In this document: positions 43,795 to 53,765 of the stretch, piece after piece | How the letters are laid out: each line of letters opens with the position of its first letter | Position numbering within the stretch: the stretch's first letter is position 1 | Assembly (NCBI RefSeq): GCF_030036535.1 | Contig: NZ_CP080387.1 | Span: 186,001-250,000, forward strand | Length of the DNA stretch: 64,000 nucleotides | Source of the DNA: Agrobacterium cucumeris | GTDB taxonomy: Bacteria > Pseudomonadota > Alphaproteobacteria > Rhizobiales > Rhizobiaceae | Direction of reading: 5' to 3' | The notes under the pieces: model-generated | The model's database searches: none | Seen by the model: only the letters and a program-made list of their open reading frames with translations | Told to the model about the DNA's origin: nothing | Translations under genes and position numbers: made by a program

Positions 43795-45642
43795 ATGCAC
43801 AACCGGCTCTTTAAGACCGTTGCGAGCAAGGTCGTCGCGCTGACAATCGGCTTGATCATGCTCAGTGTGGCCGCAGTTGGTTTTTCCACCTTCATGCGCC
43901 TGAAAGACAATATCATCACCACGGCGCTGCGCGATACCAACAGCGCGATGCGTAGCATGGCTATCCTTTACGAGATGAAGGTTGGTGGCGTCACCCTCGA
44001 CATGGGGGATGGAGAGCTGAAGAGTGTCGGCCGCGCCAGTATCGGGACATTGCGCGACAACGACCTCGTCGACCGCACGGCAGCCGGAAACGGCGGCATC
44101 GCCACGGTTTTTGAAACCAAGGCCGGTGAATATGTCCGTATGACCACCAATCTGAAAAATGAAAAGGGCGAGCGCGCGGCGGGCACCAAGCTTGCCACCG
44201 ATCATCCTGCTTTCGAAAAAGTCAGCAAGGGTGAAGCCTATTTCGGCCCTGCCACGCTTTTCGGCGTCAACTACATGACCGGTTACATGCCGGTTACCAA
44301 CAAGACCGGCGCCACCGTCGGTATTCTCTTCGTCGGCGTTCCCATGGCCGTCTACGAAGCCCAGATATTCGGCCTGCGCGACCTGATGCTGATCTGCGGC
44401 GCGCTGGCCATGGTTGGCGTCGGGCTGCTCGCCTATTTCGTCATCAGGCGCACTCTGAAGCCGCTGGGCAAGCTGACCGATGCGGTAAAGTCTCTTTCTG
44501 ACGGTAATCTCGACACGCCAATCCCCTATGCCACCAATACCAACGAATTCGGCAATATCGCCCGTGCGCTGGTGATTTTCCGCGAGAATGCGCTTGAGAA
44601 ACTGGCCATCGAAGGACGAAGCGCCGATGAGCGCTCCGTGGCGGAATCCGAACGCCACCGCAACGACGCTGAAAAGCAGGAGCTGGATAGCCAGATCGAA
44701 TTTGCGGTGAGTGAGATCGCGTCCGGTCTCGGCAGGCTTTCGCGTGGCGATCTCAGCCGTACGATCGAGACACCTTTCACCGGCCGTCTGGACCGGCTGC
44801 GCACGGATTTCAACGGTTCCCTGCTCAACCTTCGCGATGCGCTGGGGCAGATCCGTGAGCGGACGCTGATCATCCAGCATAGCGGCTTTGAAATCGAGCA
44901 GTCGTCGGTTGACCTGTCGAAGCGCACCGAAAATCAGGCAGCCTCGCTGGAAGAGACCGCCGCCGCCGTCGAGGAAATCACCGCGACGGTCAGATCGTCG
45001 GCCGAGCGGGCACGGGAGGCCAATGAGGCCGTTCGCATTACCAAGCAGAGCGCCGATAGTTCCGGCTCGGTCGTCAGCAATGCCGTTGATGCCATGGGCC
45101 GCATCGAAGGCGCTTCCCGCAAGATCGAGCAGATCATCGAGGTCATCGACGATATCGCCTTCCAGACCAATCTCCTTGCGCTCAATGCCGGCATCGAGGC
45201 AGCGCGTGCGGGTGAGGCGGGCAAGGGTTTTGCCGTAGTGGCGCAGGAAGTGCGTGAATTGGCGCAACGTTCCGCCGATGCAGCCCGCGAAATCAAGCAG
45301 CTCATCAACCAGTCGACGCACGAAGTCAGCACCGGATCGAAGCTGGTGCAGGAGGCGGGCACGGTTCTTTCCGCCATCAGCCAGCAGATCGTCACCGTCA
45401 GCCAGCATGTCGAAACCATCGCAACGGCAACGCAGGACCAGTCTTCCGCGCTTCACAACGTCAACGGTTCCGTCAACCAGATGGACCAGATGACGCAGCA
45501 GAATGCAGCCCTTGCCGAACAGTCGAGTGCGGCGAGCCGGGTGCTCTCCGGCGAGGTGGAGGCCTTGCTCGATCTCGTCCAGCGTTTCCAGATGGAGCAG
45601 GGTTCGGCGGCGGGCAGGGATCGATTGAACCGGGCTGCCTGA
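43795..45642 (+). CDS. Methyl-accepting chemotaxis protein with Cache-type sensor
   Basis: This 615-residue membrane receptor has TM1 at about residues 13-33 ([19 protein letters not shown]), a periplasmic single-Cache-like domain (35-195), TM2 near 197-217 ([21 protein letters not shown]), a HAMP domain, and a signalling domain with the hairpin [21 protein letters not shown] near 462 and [17 protein letters not shown] after it. No CheR-docking pentapeptide is seen at the C-terminus (RDRLNRAA). The ATG at 43795 follows GGGGA; an in-frame upstream start is less likely. The ligand is unknown. Confidence 0.93.
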   Translation: MHNRLFKTVASKVVALTIGLIMLSVAAVGFSTFMRLKDNIITTALRDTNSAMRSMAILYEMKVGGVTLDMGDGELKSVGRASIGTLRDNDLVDRTAAGNGGIATVFETKAGEYVRMTTNLKNEKGERAAGTKLATDHPAFEKVSKGEAYFGPATLFGVNYMTGYMPVTNKTGATVGILFVGVPMAVYEAQIFGLRDLMLICGALAMVGVGLLAYFVIRRTLKPLGKLTDAVKSLSDGNLDTPIPYATNTNEFGNIARALVIFRENALEKLAIEGRSADERSVAESERHRNDAEKQELDSQIEFAVSEIASGLGRLSRGDLSRTIETPFTGRLDRLRTDFNGSLLNLRDALGQIRERTLIIQHSGFEIEQSSVDLSKRTENQAASLEETAAAVEEITATVRSSAERAREANEAVRITKQSADSSGSVVSNAVDAMGRIEGASRKIEQIIEVIDDIAFQTNLLALNAGIEAARAGEAGKGFAVVAQEVRELAQRSADAAREIKQLINQSTHEVSTGSKLVQEAGTVLSAISQQIVTVSQHVETIATATQDQSSALHNVNGSVNQMDQMTQQNAALAEQSSAASRVLSGEVEALLDLVQRFQMEQGSAAGRDRLNRAA

Positions 45643-45666
45643 TATCCCCAATTTGCAAAATCAAAG

Positions 45667-45699
45667 ACTCCCGCATCGCAAGGTCCGGGAGTTTTTTTA
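45667..45699. terminator. Terminator between the chemoreceptor and the hybrid kinase genes
   Basis: ACTCCCG (45667-45673) pairs with CGGGAGT (45686-45692), followed by seven T on the plus strand. The genes converge here, so it may also serve the minus-strand kinase gene. Confidence 0.7.
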
Positions 45700-48600
45700 T
45701 TCCGCCGCCGCCCGTGCCGTGCTGGATATCTGGTTGATATAGGCGCGCAGCGCCGCCGGTTTGACCGGCTTGTGCTGAACGGAAATCCCGTATTTTTCGG
45801 CATCGCTGCGCACCTCCGGGCTGCGATCCGCCGTCACCAGCAGGGCAGGGATCGTCTTGCCGTAGAAAGTCCGGATGAGGCGGATGGCGCTGATGCCGTC
45901 ACCATCATCGAGATGGTAATCGGCGATGATGACATCAGGCGCTGCCGTCAGTTTCAGGAACGGTTCTTCCAGCGTCGCCACCGAACCTGCCGGCAGAACC
46001 TCACAGCCCCACCCCGTCAGCAACAATGTCATGCCCTCGAGGATTTTCGGCTCATTATCGATGCACAGGACCCGCACCCCCTGGAGGCGGTCGCTCGCCG
46101 CCGCATTGCTGACCGCGCCACCCGATTTGGACGGCGCAACGCGGTCTGATTCACGCGGCAGATGAATGCGGAAGGTCGTACCCTTGCCGGGCGTCGATAT
46201 CAGCTGCACGGGATGGTGCAGCATGCGCGACAGCCGGTCGACAATGGAAAGCCCGAGCCCGAGCCCGGATGCCGTTTTTGCGCCTTCGTCCAGTCGGGCG
46301 AATTCCTTGAAGACGGTGCGGAATTTGGATGCGGGAATACCGATGCCGGAATCCGTCACCTGAATGACGACTTCGCCGCCCCGGCGGCGGGCACCGACCA
46401 CGACCTTGCCTTTCAGCGTATATTTGATGGCGTTCGAGACCAGATTCTGCACGAGCCTCCGCAGGAGATTGGGGTCGGAACGGACCGTGAGCGAAGTGGG
46501 CATGACCACGAGGTCGAGGTTCTTTTCCTGCGCCATCGGTGCGAAATCGGTTTCGATGCGTTTCAGCAGCTCATTCAGCGGCACGGATGTCATGCGCGCT
46601 TTCATCGAGCCGGTGTCTAGACGGGAAATGTCGAGAACCGCGCCGAGAATGGTTTCGACCGATTCGAGCGCTGAATCGATATTGTGGACGAGGTCACTTT
46701 CTCCCGAGGCGCCAAGCCGTTCGACAAGCGAGGAGGAATAAAGGCGCGCTGCATTGAGTGGCTGGAGAATGTCGTGACCGGCGGCGGCGAAGAACCGCGT
46801 CTTGCCGATATTCGCCTCGTCGGCCGATGCCCGTGCCTCCGCCAGTTCGCGGTTGACGCGGGTAAGTTCGACGGTTCGTTCCGCCACCCGCTGCTCCAGG
46901 GTCTCGTTGGCCTGTTTCAGCGCCTGATCGCTCGCTACCCGTTGCGTGATGTCGGTGAAGGTGGCGACGATGCCTTTGTCCGGCATGGTGTTGGAGCGCA
47001 CTTCGATGATGCGCTCGCCGCCGGCCAGCACCAGCGAGAAGGGCAGGTCCATGGTCAGGAAACTGGTGATCAGCTCGTCCGTATCTCCGGCGGGCATGTC
47101 GCCACGTTCCTGCAGCATCGAGACGATATCCGTCAGCGGCACGCCCACCTGGCCGAATTGTTCCGGCAGATCCAGCAGGGTGCGGAAGCGCCGGTTCCAG
47201 ATGGTCAGCTGCTGCGAGCTGTCGAAAACAGCGATGCCCTGGTCCATCTGCGCCAGCGCCGTTTGCAGCATGTCCTGATTATATTGCAGGGCTTCACTCG
47301 CCTGATCGAGCAGCCAGGCTGTGTCTGCGCTGGTATCTTCCGCCTTCTGGAGAATGATGGAAAGCACAAGGCGGGCAGAGGAGGAGCCGATGGCGCTGCC
47401 CAGCAATTGTTCGGAAAAATGGATCAGCGCCATATCCGCTGGCTGGTCGTCATTGAGCTTCCGGCCCGCCGTCTTCTCATAGGTCGCGAGTGAACGCAGC
47501 ATGCGCTCTTCGCCGAGATAACGGGCAATCGCGCTTTTGAGGTCGCCGACACTGACCCGGGTTTTCCAGCCGCGTGTGGCGAATTGCGATTTCGAGTGGC
47601 GCTTGACGAAAATGCCGGACTGGATGCGCTCCACCGGCCGCGGGTTGCGCGACAACGAGCCGAGCACGAAGGCCATGCTGTTGACGAGCAGGCTGAGGAT
47701 GACGGCATTCACGAAAGGATCGGCTTCCGGTCCGTTGAAGACGGTGCTGCCGGAAAACAGGAAACCGAGAATATTCGCGGCCACTTCGGAATTGTCAGGC
47801 CCGCCGAAGCTCGGCAGAAACAGCAGATAGGCCCAGACGAAAAAACCTGAACTGAGGCCGGCAATTGCACCGCGCGCATTGGCCCGCCGCCAGAACAGGC
47901 CGCCGAAAAGGGCAGGGGCCATCTGGGCGATGGCGGCGAATGCCAGGAAGCCGATGGAGGCAAGCCCTGTCGCGCTGTCGGCAGCGCGATAATAAAAGTA
48001 ACCCAGCAGCATCACCGCGAAGATCGCCGTTCTGCGGATGTTGAGCAGTGTTTTGGCGAAATTGTCCCGGTGCGGCGAGCGGTTCAACAGCTTCTGCCGC
48101 AGAAAGATCGGCATGACGATGTCGTTGGAAATCATGATCGACAGCGCCACCGAGGCGACGATAACCATTGCGGTCGCCGCCGAAAACCCGCCGATGAAGG
48201 TGATGAGGGATACGACCGGCATCTGATGCGTAAGCGGCAGTTGCAGGACATAGAGATCGGCGCTGCCGTTTGCGCCGAGCGTCAGAATGCCCGCGAGCGC
48301 GATCGGCAGCACGAAGATGTTGATGGCGATGAGATAGAGCGGCAGCAGGAAACCCGCCATGCGCAATTCTTCCGGCGTGCGGTTTTCCACCACGGTGACG
48401 TGGAACTGGCGCGGCAGCAGGATGATGGCAAAGCCGGACAGCAGGGTCATGACGATCCAGCGGCTGACGGGCGTGTGATAGGATATGGCCCGCATGGCCT
48501 GTTCATTCTCCGTGGCGAGCCGCCACAGATGCACAGGCCCGTCGAAAAGGACAAACAGCACGTAAAAGCCGACGGTACACATTGCGACCAGCTTGACCAG

Positions 48601-49206
48601 CGACTCCATCGAGATCGCCAGGATGAGCCCGTCCTGATGTTCTGTCGCATCGGTGTGGCGGGTGCCGAACATGACGGCGAAACCGGCCATGACGATGGTG
48701 ACGACCAGCGGCAGATCGAGGAAATAGAGATTGCCGCTGCCAATGCCATAGTCACCGGGATCGACCATCGTCGCCACCGAATTGGAAACGGCTTTCAACT
48801 GCAGGGCAATATAGGGAATGGCGCCGACAAGCGCGATGACGGCGACGATCATCGCCACGGTGGAGTTCTTGCCGTAACGGGCGGCGATGAAATCCGCAAC
48901 CGATGTCAGCTTTTCCGTTTTGGCCAGCTCGACGATTCGGCGAATGATCGGCATGCCGATGGTGAAGGCAAGGATCGGCCCGGTATAGATGCCGAGGAAC
49001 TCCAGCCCCTTGTCCGCCGCAAGCCCGACGCCGCCGAAATAGGTCCAGGAGGTGCAATAGATCGCCAGGCTCAGCGCATAAACGAACGGCCGCCCCTTCT
49101 TAGGGGCGTTTCTTTCCCGGCTGTTTCTATCCCCGAAGCTTGCAACCGCAAACAGCAGCAGGACATAAGCGAAGGCCGAACCGAATATGATCCACCCAGG
49201 AAGCAC
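45697..49206 (-). CDS. Hybrid sensor histidine kinase with a sodium/solute symporter domain
   Basis: This 1169-residue protein has an N-terminal region of about 480 residues with 12-13 hydrophobic helices of the sodium:solute symporter type (FSAATAMVIVASVALSIMISNDIVMP near 340). A linker with a PAS-like domain (residues about 650-740) follows, then a coiled coil and the kinase core. The phosphoacceptor is in FFAAAGHDILQPLNAARLYSSSL near 800, and the ATP-binding boxes are NLVSNAIKYTLKGK, DSGIGIP and GLGLGLSIV. A receiver domain at the C-terminus has Asp in IIADYHLDDGDGISAI. Such fusions sense transported solutes in Brucella PrlS and relatives. The GTG has GGAGG upstream. The substrate is unknown. 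Confidence 0.93.
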   Translation of the reverse strand: MLPGWIIFGSAFAYVLLLFAVASFGDRNSRERNAPKKGRPFVYALSLAIYCTSWTYFGGVGLAADKGLEFLGIYTGPILAFTIGMPIIRRIVELAKTEKLTSVADFIAARYGKNSTVAMIVAVIALVGAIPYIALQLKAVSNSVATMVDPGDYGIGSGNLYFLDLPLVVTIVMAGFAVMFGTRHTDATEHQDGLILAISMESLVKLVAMCTVGFYVLFVLFDGPVHLWRLATENEQAMRAISYHTPVSRWIVMTLLSGFAIILLPRQFHVTVVENRTPEELRMAGFLLPLYLIAINIFVLPIALAGILTLGANGSADLYVLQLPLTHQMPVVSLITFIGGFSAATAMVIVASVALSIMISNDIVMPIFLRQKLLNRSPHRDNFAKTLLNIRRTAIFAVMLLGYFYYRAADSATGLASIGFLAFAAIAQMAPALFGGLFWRRANARGAIAGLSSGFFVWAYLLFLPSFGGPDNSEVAANILGFLFSGSTVFNGPEADPFVNAVILSLLVNSMAFVLGSLSRNPRPVERIQSGIFVKRHSKSQFATRGWKTRVSVGDLKSAIARYLGEERMLRSLATYEKTAGRKLNDDQPADMALIHFSEQLLGSAIGSSSARLVLSIILQKAEDTSADTAWLLDQASEALQYNQDMLQTALAQMDQGIAVFDSSQQLTIWNRRFRTLLDLPEQFGQVGVPLTDIVSMLQERGDMPAGDTDELITSFLTMDLPFSLVLAGGERIIEVRSNTMPDKGIVATFTDITQRVASDQALKQANETLEQRVAERTVELTRVNRELAEARASADEANIGKTRFFAAAGHDILQPLNAARLYSSSLVERLGASGESDLVHNIDSALESVETILGAVLDISRLDTGSMKARMTSVPLNELLKRIETDFAPMAQEKNLDLVVMPTSLTVRSDPNLLRRLVQNLVSNAIKYTLKGKVVVGARRRGGEVVIQVTDSGIGIPASKFRTVFKEFARLDEGAKTASGLGLGLSIVDRLSRMLHHPVQLISTPGKGTTFRIHLPRESDRVAPSKSGGAVSNAAASDRLQGVRVLCIDNEPKILEGMTLLLTGWGCEVLPAGSVATLEEPFLKLTAAPDVIIADYHLDDGDGISAIRLIRTFYGKTIPALLVTADRSPEVRSDAEKYGISVQHKPVKPAALRAYINQISSTARAAAE

Positions 49207-49425
49207 GCGTCCTCCCCATGCAAGAATTCCCTGATATGAGCATAGGCGAATTCCATGCCGTTGAGAATGAGCGCGGTCTGATCATAAAGTTCAAGACGAG
49301 CGTGCAAAAAAGCTAACAAATGCAATCTTGACGAATTCCAAATGCGAAGGGGAACCTATATGGTTGAGCGTGTAGGGACAGTCACATAGCTTCAGCTTTC
49401 GAAGCAGGAGAGAGGGACAATCTGG

Positions 49426-49854
49426 ATGCTAAACGAATTTAAAACCTTCATTGCCCGCGGCAATGTCATGGATCTGGCCGTCGGTGTCATCATCGGTGCG
49501 GCTTTCAGCAAGATCGTTGATTCCGTCGTCAACGATCTCATCATGCCGATCGTCGGCGCAATTTTTGGCGGCTTCGATTTCTCGAACTACTTCCTGCCGC
49601 TGAGTTCCGGCGTCACCGCCCCCTCGCTCGCCGCTGCCCGTGATCAGGGTGCCGTCTTTGCTTATGGCAACTTTCTGACCGTTCTCATCAACTTCCTCAT
49701 CCTCGCCTGGATCATTTTCCTGATGGTCAAGGGCGTCAACAGGCTTCGCGCTTCGGTAGAAACCAAGAAGGCCGAAGAAAAGACGGAAGCGGCGCCGCCG
49801 CCGGAAGATGTCAAGCTTCTCACCGAAATCCGCGATCTGCTCAAGACGCGCTGA
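49426..49854 (+). CDS. mscL: Large-conductance mechanosensitive channel MscL
   Basis: This 142-residue channel protects cells against hypo-osmotic shock. The first helix carries [33 protein letters not shown] (residues 3-35), with the conserved Gly and Asn pore region. The second helix lies near 77-97 ([23 protein letters not shown]), and a charged C-terminal bundle ends it. GAGAGAGGG precedes the ATG. It is transcribed away from the hybrid kinase gene. Confidence 0.97.
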   Translation: MLNEFKTFIARGNVMDLAVGVIIGAAFSKIVDSVVNDLIMPIVGAIFGGFDFSNYFLPLSSGVTAPSLAAARDQGAVFAYGNFLTVLINFLILAWIIFLMVKGVNRLRASVETKKAEEKTEAAPPPEDVKLLTEIRDLLKTR

Positions 49855-50009
49855 GACCGACATTATCCCCGGCCTGGTTTTGCTGACCTGCGCGGACGGC
49901 TCACTTGCGCCGGGGATCGATCCATAAAGAAAATCCATGTTCGCCTCACGGAATATCATGCATATGGCCGGTTCGATGCGATAAGAAGGCACCAAACGGA
50001 GTGTCTTTA

Positions 50010-51176
50010 ATGTCCATTTTGAACAGTCTGAGTGCACGCTCTCTGGCGGCTCCCGAGAGCGGCATCGTTGAGGTTGTGAATTATGCCCGGGGGCGGGATA
50101 ATCTCCTGCCGCTCTGGGTCGGCGAAGGCGATCTGCCGAGCCCGGACTTCATCAATCAGGCTGCGATTGATGGGCTGAACAATGGCGAAACCTTCTACAC
50201 CTGGCAGCGCGGCATTCCCGAACTGCGCCAGGCATTCAGCCGCTATTACGAACGGCATTTTGCGGCATCGCTGCCGCCGGAACATTTTTACGTCACCGGG
50301 TCCGGTATGCAGGCGATTGTGCTTGCCGTGCAGGCGCTGACTTCGCCGGGCGACGAGATGGTGTATCTTTCACCCACCTGGCCCAATATCGTCGCCGCCA
50401 TCGGCGTGGCGGGCGCAAAGGCGGTTCCGGTCGGTATTGATTTCCGTGACGGTCGCTGGGACCTCGATATCGGCAAGCTGGAAAGCGCCATCACCGGCAA
50501 GACCAAGGCGCTTTTCATCAACACGCCTTCCAACCCGACCGGTTGGACCGCGACGCGCGACAATCTTCGCGATGTTCTGGCGCTTGCCCGCAAACACGAT
50601 CTCTGGATCGTCGCGGACGAGATTTACGCGCTCTATCACTATGCCGGCACCCGCGCGCCTTCGTTCCTCGACATCATGGAGCCGGACGACAAGATCGTCT
50701 TCGCCAATTCCTTCTCGAAGAACTGGTCGATGACCGGCTGGCGTGTCGGCTGGCTTGCAGCGCCGCCGGCCATTGGCCAGGTCATCGAAAACCTCATTCA
50801 ATATTCCACATCGGGCGTCGCGCAGTTCATGCAGCGTGGTGCAGTCGCAGCCCTCGATCAGGGTGACGGCTTCATTCGCGAAAACTACGAACGTGCCCTG
50901 GCGTCCCGCGATATTCTCTGCGATGCGCTGATTGCAACGAACCGGGTTGAAACGCTGAAGCCGGATGGCGCTCTTTACGCCTTCCTCAAGATAGACGGTG
51001 TCACGGACAGCCGCGCCACGGCGCTGGATATCGTTGATAAAACCGGCGTAGGCCTTGCACCCGGCACGGCATTCGGCCCGGGGGGCGAGCTGTTTCTACG
51101 CGCCTGTTTCCTGCGCAACCCCAGGCAGATAGAAGATGCAGCCGATCGGCTGGCGGCTTACATCCTCGGCAGGTAG
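50010..51176 (+). CDS. Pyridoxal-phosphate-dependent aminotransferase, class I/II
   Basis: This 388-residue enzyme of the aspartate aminotransferase superfamily uses PLP. The PLP Lys is in FANSFSKNWSMTGWRVGWLAA near residue 240. NTPSNPTGWTATRDNLRDVL near 175 and IVADEIYALYHYAG near 205 are the other cofactor-binding blocks. The exact amino acid substrate cannot be read. The ATG at 50010 was chosen because GGAG lies about 9 bases upstream; the frame is open farther upstream, but without a site. Confidence 0.9.
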   Translation: MSILNSLSARSLAAPESGIVEVVNYARGRDNLLPLWVGEGDLPSPDFINQAAIDGLNNGETFYTWQRGIPELRQAFSRYYERHFAASLPPEHFYVTGSGMQAIVLAVQALTSPGDEMVYLSPTWPNIVAAIGVAGAKAVPVGIDFRDGRWDLDIGKLESAITGKTKALFINTPSNPTGWTATRDNLRDVLALARKHDLWIVADEIYALYHYAGTRAPSFLDIMEPDDKIVFANSFSKNWSMTGWRVGWLAAPPAIGQVIENLIQYSTSGVAQFMQRGAVAALDQGDGFIRENYERALASRDILCDALIATNRVETLKPDGALYAFLKIDGVTDSRATALDIVDKTGVGLAPGTAFGPGGELFLRACFLRNPRQIEDAADRLAAYILGR

Positions 51177-51503
51177 GTTTCGGTCTTCCCTGCAATGTTT
51201 GCCTGTCGCGTTGGTACATCCCCGCGACAGGTACATTTGCTCAAAAAATCACAGTGAAGCTCCAAAACTACAACCCCACGGCGTAACCATCGACGTGCGG
51301 GCTTTTCTGTGCTATGCGCTTTCTGTTCCTTTTATGAGAACATTTTCATCTAATAAATAAAAAGCACTTCATTGCGCTAACCAATCGTAAGCCACCTTTT
51401 CAGAGGGCTGAGGGCTGGGTCGCGTATTTGCTGTGCAAGTAATCAATGATGAAGAATTATTGGCTTTGATGGGCTCAAGAAAAGCAAACAGGGAAGTAAA
51501 GTC
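51177..51503. other. Gene-free stretch before the epimerase gene
   Basis: This 327-base gap contains no convincing gene or repeat. It must carry the epimerase promoter and possibly the end of the aminotransferase transcript. The DNA between 51350 and 51430 is AT-rich. Confidence 0.4.
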
Positions 51504-52535
51504 ATGGCTGTTCTGGTCACGGGTGGAGCAGGTTACATAGGAAGCCACATGGTGTGGGCTCTGCTCGATGCCGGGGAAGAGGTTGTTGTTGTCGACCGGC
51601 TTTCCACGGGGTCTCGCTGGGCTGTCGCGCCGGCTGCACGTTTCTATCTGGGGGATGCGGCCGATCGCACCTTGCTCGACCAGATTTTCGAAGAAAACCA
51701 GATCGAGACCATTTTCCACTTTGCCGGCTCCCTCAGCGTTCCTGAATCGATCAGCCGTCCGCTCGAATATTACGAAAACAATACCGGTACGACCCGCGCC
51801 CTTGTCGCTGCAGCCGTCGCCCATGGCATTCGCAATTTCATCTTTTCGTCGACAGCCGCCGTCTATGGGAACCAGCCTTTTGATGGCCCGGTGCCGGAAA
51901 CGGCGATCCTGAGCCCTGAAAATCCCTATGGCCTGTCGAAACTCGCCTCTGAAATCATGCTGCGCGACGTCGTGCAGGCGCATGATTTCAATTATGTGGC
52001 GCTGCGTTATTTCAATGTCGCCGGAGCCGATCCGCAGGGTCGTGCTGGTCCTTCTCCAACGGGCGTGCCAAACCTCATCAAGGTCGCCTGCGAGGCCGCA
52101 ACCGGCCGTCGGGCTCGGGTTGAGGTCTATGGAACGGACTATCCGACCGCTGACGGCACGGGCGTTCGCGACTATATCCATGTTAGCGATCTGATCGATG
52201 CGCATATGCTGGCCATGGCGCATCTGCGCGCCGGTGGCGGCACCCGAACCTTGAATTGCGGTTATGGCGTCGGTTATTCGGTGCTGGATGTGCTGCACGC
52301 GGTGCGGCAGGAATCGGAGCAGGATTTCCCGGTCATCCATTGCCCGCGCCGGCCGGGTGATATTGCGGCGATGGTAGCGGATTCCACCCGTATTCAGTCG
52401 GAGCTGGGTTGGCGTCCGCGTTTCAACGATCTGGCGATCATCGTTCGCACCGCTCTTCAGTGGGAAGCCAAGCGCCAGGCGCAGCAAAGCGACAGAATTC
52501 CCCCGGTCCGGCGCAAGCTGGCAGCGATAGGCTGA
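51504..52535 (+). CDS. exoB: UDP-glucose 4-epimerase
   Basis: This 343-residue NAD-dependent enzyme interconverts UDP-glucose and UDP-galactose. The NAD-binding GGAGYIGSHMVWALLDAG starts at residue 6, and the catalytic set is FSSTAAVYGNQ (Ser/Thr) and NPYGLSKLASEIM (YxxxK). In rhizobia this enzyme is called ExoB or GalE and supplies galactose for exopolysaccharide and LPS. GGAAG precedes the ATG by 7 bases. It is a stand-alone gene here, with no other exo genes near. Confidence 0.95.
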   Translation: MAVLVTGGAGYIGSHMVWALLDAGEEVVVVDRLSTGSRWAVAPAARFYLGDAADRTLLDQIFEENQIETIFHFAGSLSVPESISRPLEYYENNTGTTRALVAAAVAHGIRNFIFSSTAAVYGNQPFDGPVPETAILSPENPYGLSKLASEIMLRDVVQAHDFNYVALRYFNVAGADPQGRAGPSPTGVPNLIKVACEAATGRRARVEVYGTDYPTADGTGVRDYIHVSDLIDAHMLAMAHLRAGGGTRTLNCGYGVGYSVLDVLHAVRQESEQDFPVIHCPRRPGDIAAMVADSTRIQSELGWRPRFNDLAIIVRTALQWEAKRQAQQSDRIPPVRRKLAAIG

Positions 52536-52547
52536 GCAGGTTCCGCA

Positions 52548-53384
52548 TCAGCGGATAGCGTTGTTCTTGACGGAAGGATAGACGACCGGCCGATCCGAAA
52601 CGCTGGCGGCCGGAAGCCATCGCTCCCTGTCGAAAAAACGGCGCGTCAGCTTCAGCCCCGGCGACTGTTCATTCGCGAGCAAAATTACGTTCATGCGATG
52701 CGGCGCGGTCGGCTCCGGCTTGACGGAGACCGAAATGCCGAAATGCTGTGCCTGATAGGGCTGCATCCCGCGTGCCGGTTCAAGCATGGCGGCAAGGTCG
52801 CTCCAGCGGGTTTGCCCGATAATCAGGGCCAGCGCATCGTCAAGCTTTGCTTTAATGGCGGCACCACCAGGCGTCTCAGGCGCCACAGCCTTCATTCGGA
52901 TGGATCTGATTTCGCCGGACGGCTCTCCCCTGATCTCAAGGAACAGCGATGCCCGTTCGGCGGGCGTCGCCGCATTCCCTTCGGCAAGGTCGGCCATGCA
53001 TTCGAAGTTGCGGATATTCACCGGGCTTGCGTGCCAGCCTTGTCGGTTGGAAAAACCCTCGGCGGCGAAACGGTCACAGAGGTCCTTGCCGGAAAGCACG
53101 AAATCGCGTGCGAAAGATGCCCTGTCGCCGGTTTTCTCGAATTTCAATAGATGAGGCGGCAGATAGACCTTCGTGGCCGCGAGCTTTTGCCGCTTGACGG
53201 GTTTCACTTTGGGCGGCGGCTCGGCGGAATAGATGGCAGGCGCCAGATTGAAATAGGTCAGCAGGCTCCTGAGGTGCTTCTTATCGTTGGCAAGCAGCAC
53301 CGTCGCCAATATGGCGAGGCAAACGGCCAGCACCGCAAACAGCAGCGCGCCATGGCTTACTCTTTTTTGCAGGCTCGCGTCCAT
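52548..53384 (-). CDS. Hypothetical membrane-anchored protein
   Basis: This 278-residue protein has an N-terminal transmembrane helix at about residues 13-33 (LLFAVLAVCLAILATVLLA) and then a soluble region rich in Pro and Lys (EPPPKVKPVKRQKLAATK), with a folded part from about 75 (LPPHLLKFEKTGDRASFARDF) to the end. It may belong to the DUF6030 group seen in Rhizobiaceae, but I am not certain. It converges with the epimerase gene, 12 bases away. No function can be inferred. Confidence 0.75.
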   Translation of the reverse strand: MDASLQKRVSHGALLFAVLAVCLAILATVLLANDKKHLRSLLTYFNLAPAIYSAEPPPKVKPVKRQKLAATKVYLPPHLLKFEKTGDRASFARDFVLSGKDLCDRFAAEGFSNRQGWHASPVNIRNFECMADLAEGNAATPAERASLFLEIRGEPSGEIRSIRMKAVAPETPGGAAIKAKLDDALALIIGQTRWSDLAAMLEPARGMQPYQAQHFGISVSVKPEPTAPHRMNVILLANEQSPGLKLTRRFFDRERWLPAASVSDRPVVYPSVKNNAIR

Positions 53385-53503
53385 CGCAGGACCCTATGGC
53401 TACCGGGGTAGGGCGGCAGCCTTTCTTGATATGGATTTTCGGGCCGTTTTCAGCCCTGTGAATATGGATGTAAGTGGAAGCTCAAAAAAATATATCATGC
53501 AAT

Positions 53504-53528
53504 CCACCGCCGGAATCTCCGGCGGTGG
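53504..53528 (-). terminator. Strong hairpin downstream of yacG
   Basis: CCACCGCCGGA and TCCGGCGGTGG are exact 11-bp arms with a three-base loop, 6 bases after the yacG stop on the minus strand. The T-rich tract (about seven T) lies about 13 bases further on, so termination is likely but not textbook. Confidence 0.65.
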
Positions 53529-53534
53529 GTGGTG

Positions 53535-53762
53535 TTATTCGGATGTATTTTTACCCGTGTCCTGCCCGCCGGCGCTGCTTTCATCGTCTGCGACCGGAAT
53601 GGCGTAGGAGCCATTCAGCCAGCGGGCAAGATCGAGCGAGCGGCAGCGATCCGAACAGAACGGATAATCGTCGCGTGTCGAGGGCCGCCCGCATTCCGGG
53701 CACGGCTGGGATTTACGGAGCGGCGTGACGTTACCGGCGCCTTCAGTGGAGGGTTTTGCCAT
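53535..53762 (-). CDS. yacG: DNA gyrase inhibitor / zinc-binding protein YacG
   Basis: This 75-residue zinc protein has the four-Cys pattern CPECG at 21-25 and [16 protein letters not shown] near 34-49, the YacG signature. In E. coli it inhibits DNA gyrase. The C-terminus is acidic and looks disordered. It follows the maf gene by 3 bases on the same strand. Confidence 0.94.
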   Translation of the reverse strand: MAKPSTEGAGNVTPLRKSQPCPECGRPSTRDDYPFCSDRCRSLDLARWLNGSYAIPVADDESSAGGQDTGKNTSE

Positions 53763-53765
53763 GGT

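Noticed and set aside
43255..45651. A 798-codon antisense frame over the chemoreceptor gene
   Set aside because: It is a shadow of a high-GC gene; the forward frame has all MCP domains.
49864..49920. Possible terminator after mscL (ATCCCCGGC and GCCGGGGAT)
   Set aside because: The loop is about 37 bases and there is no T-run, so it is too weak to list.
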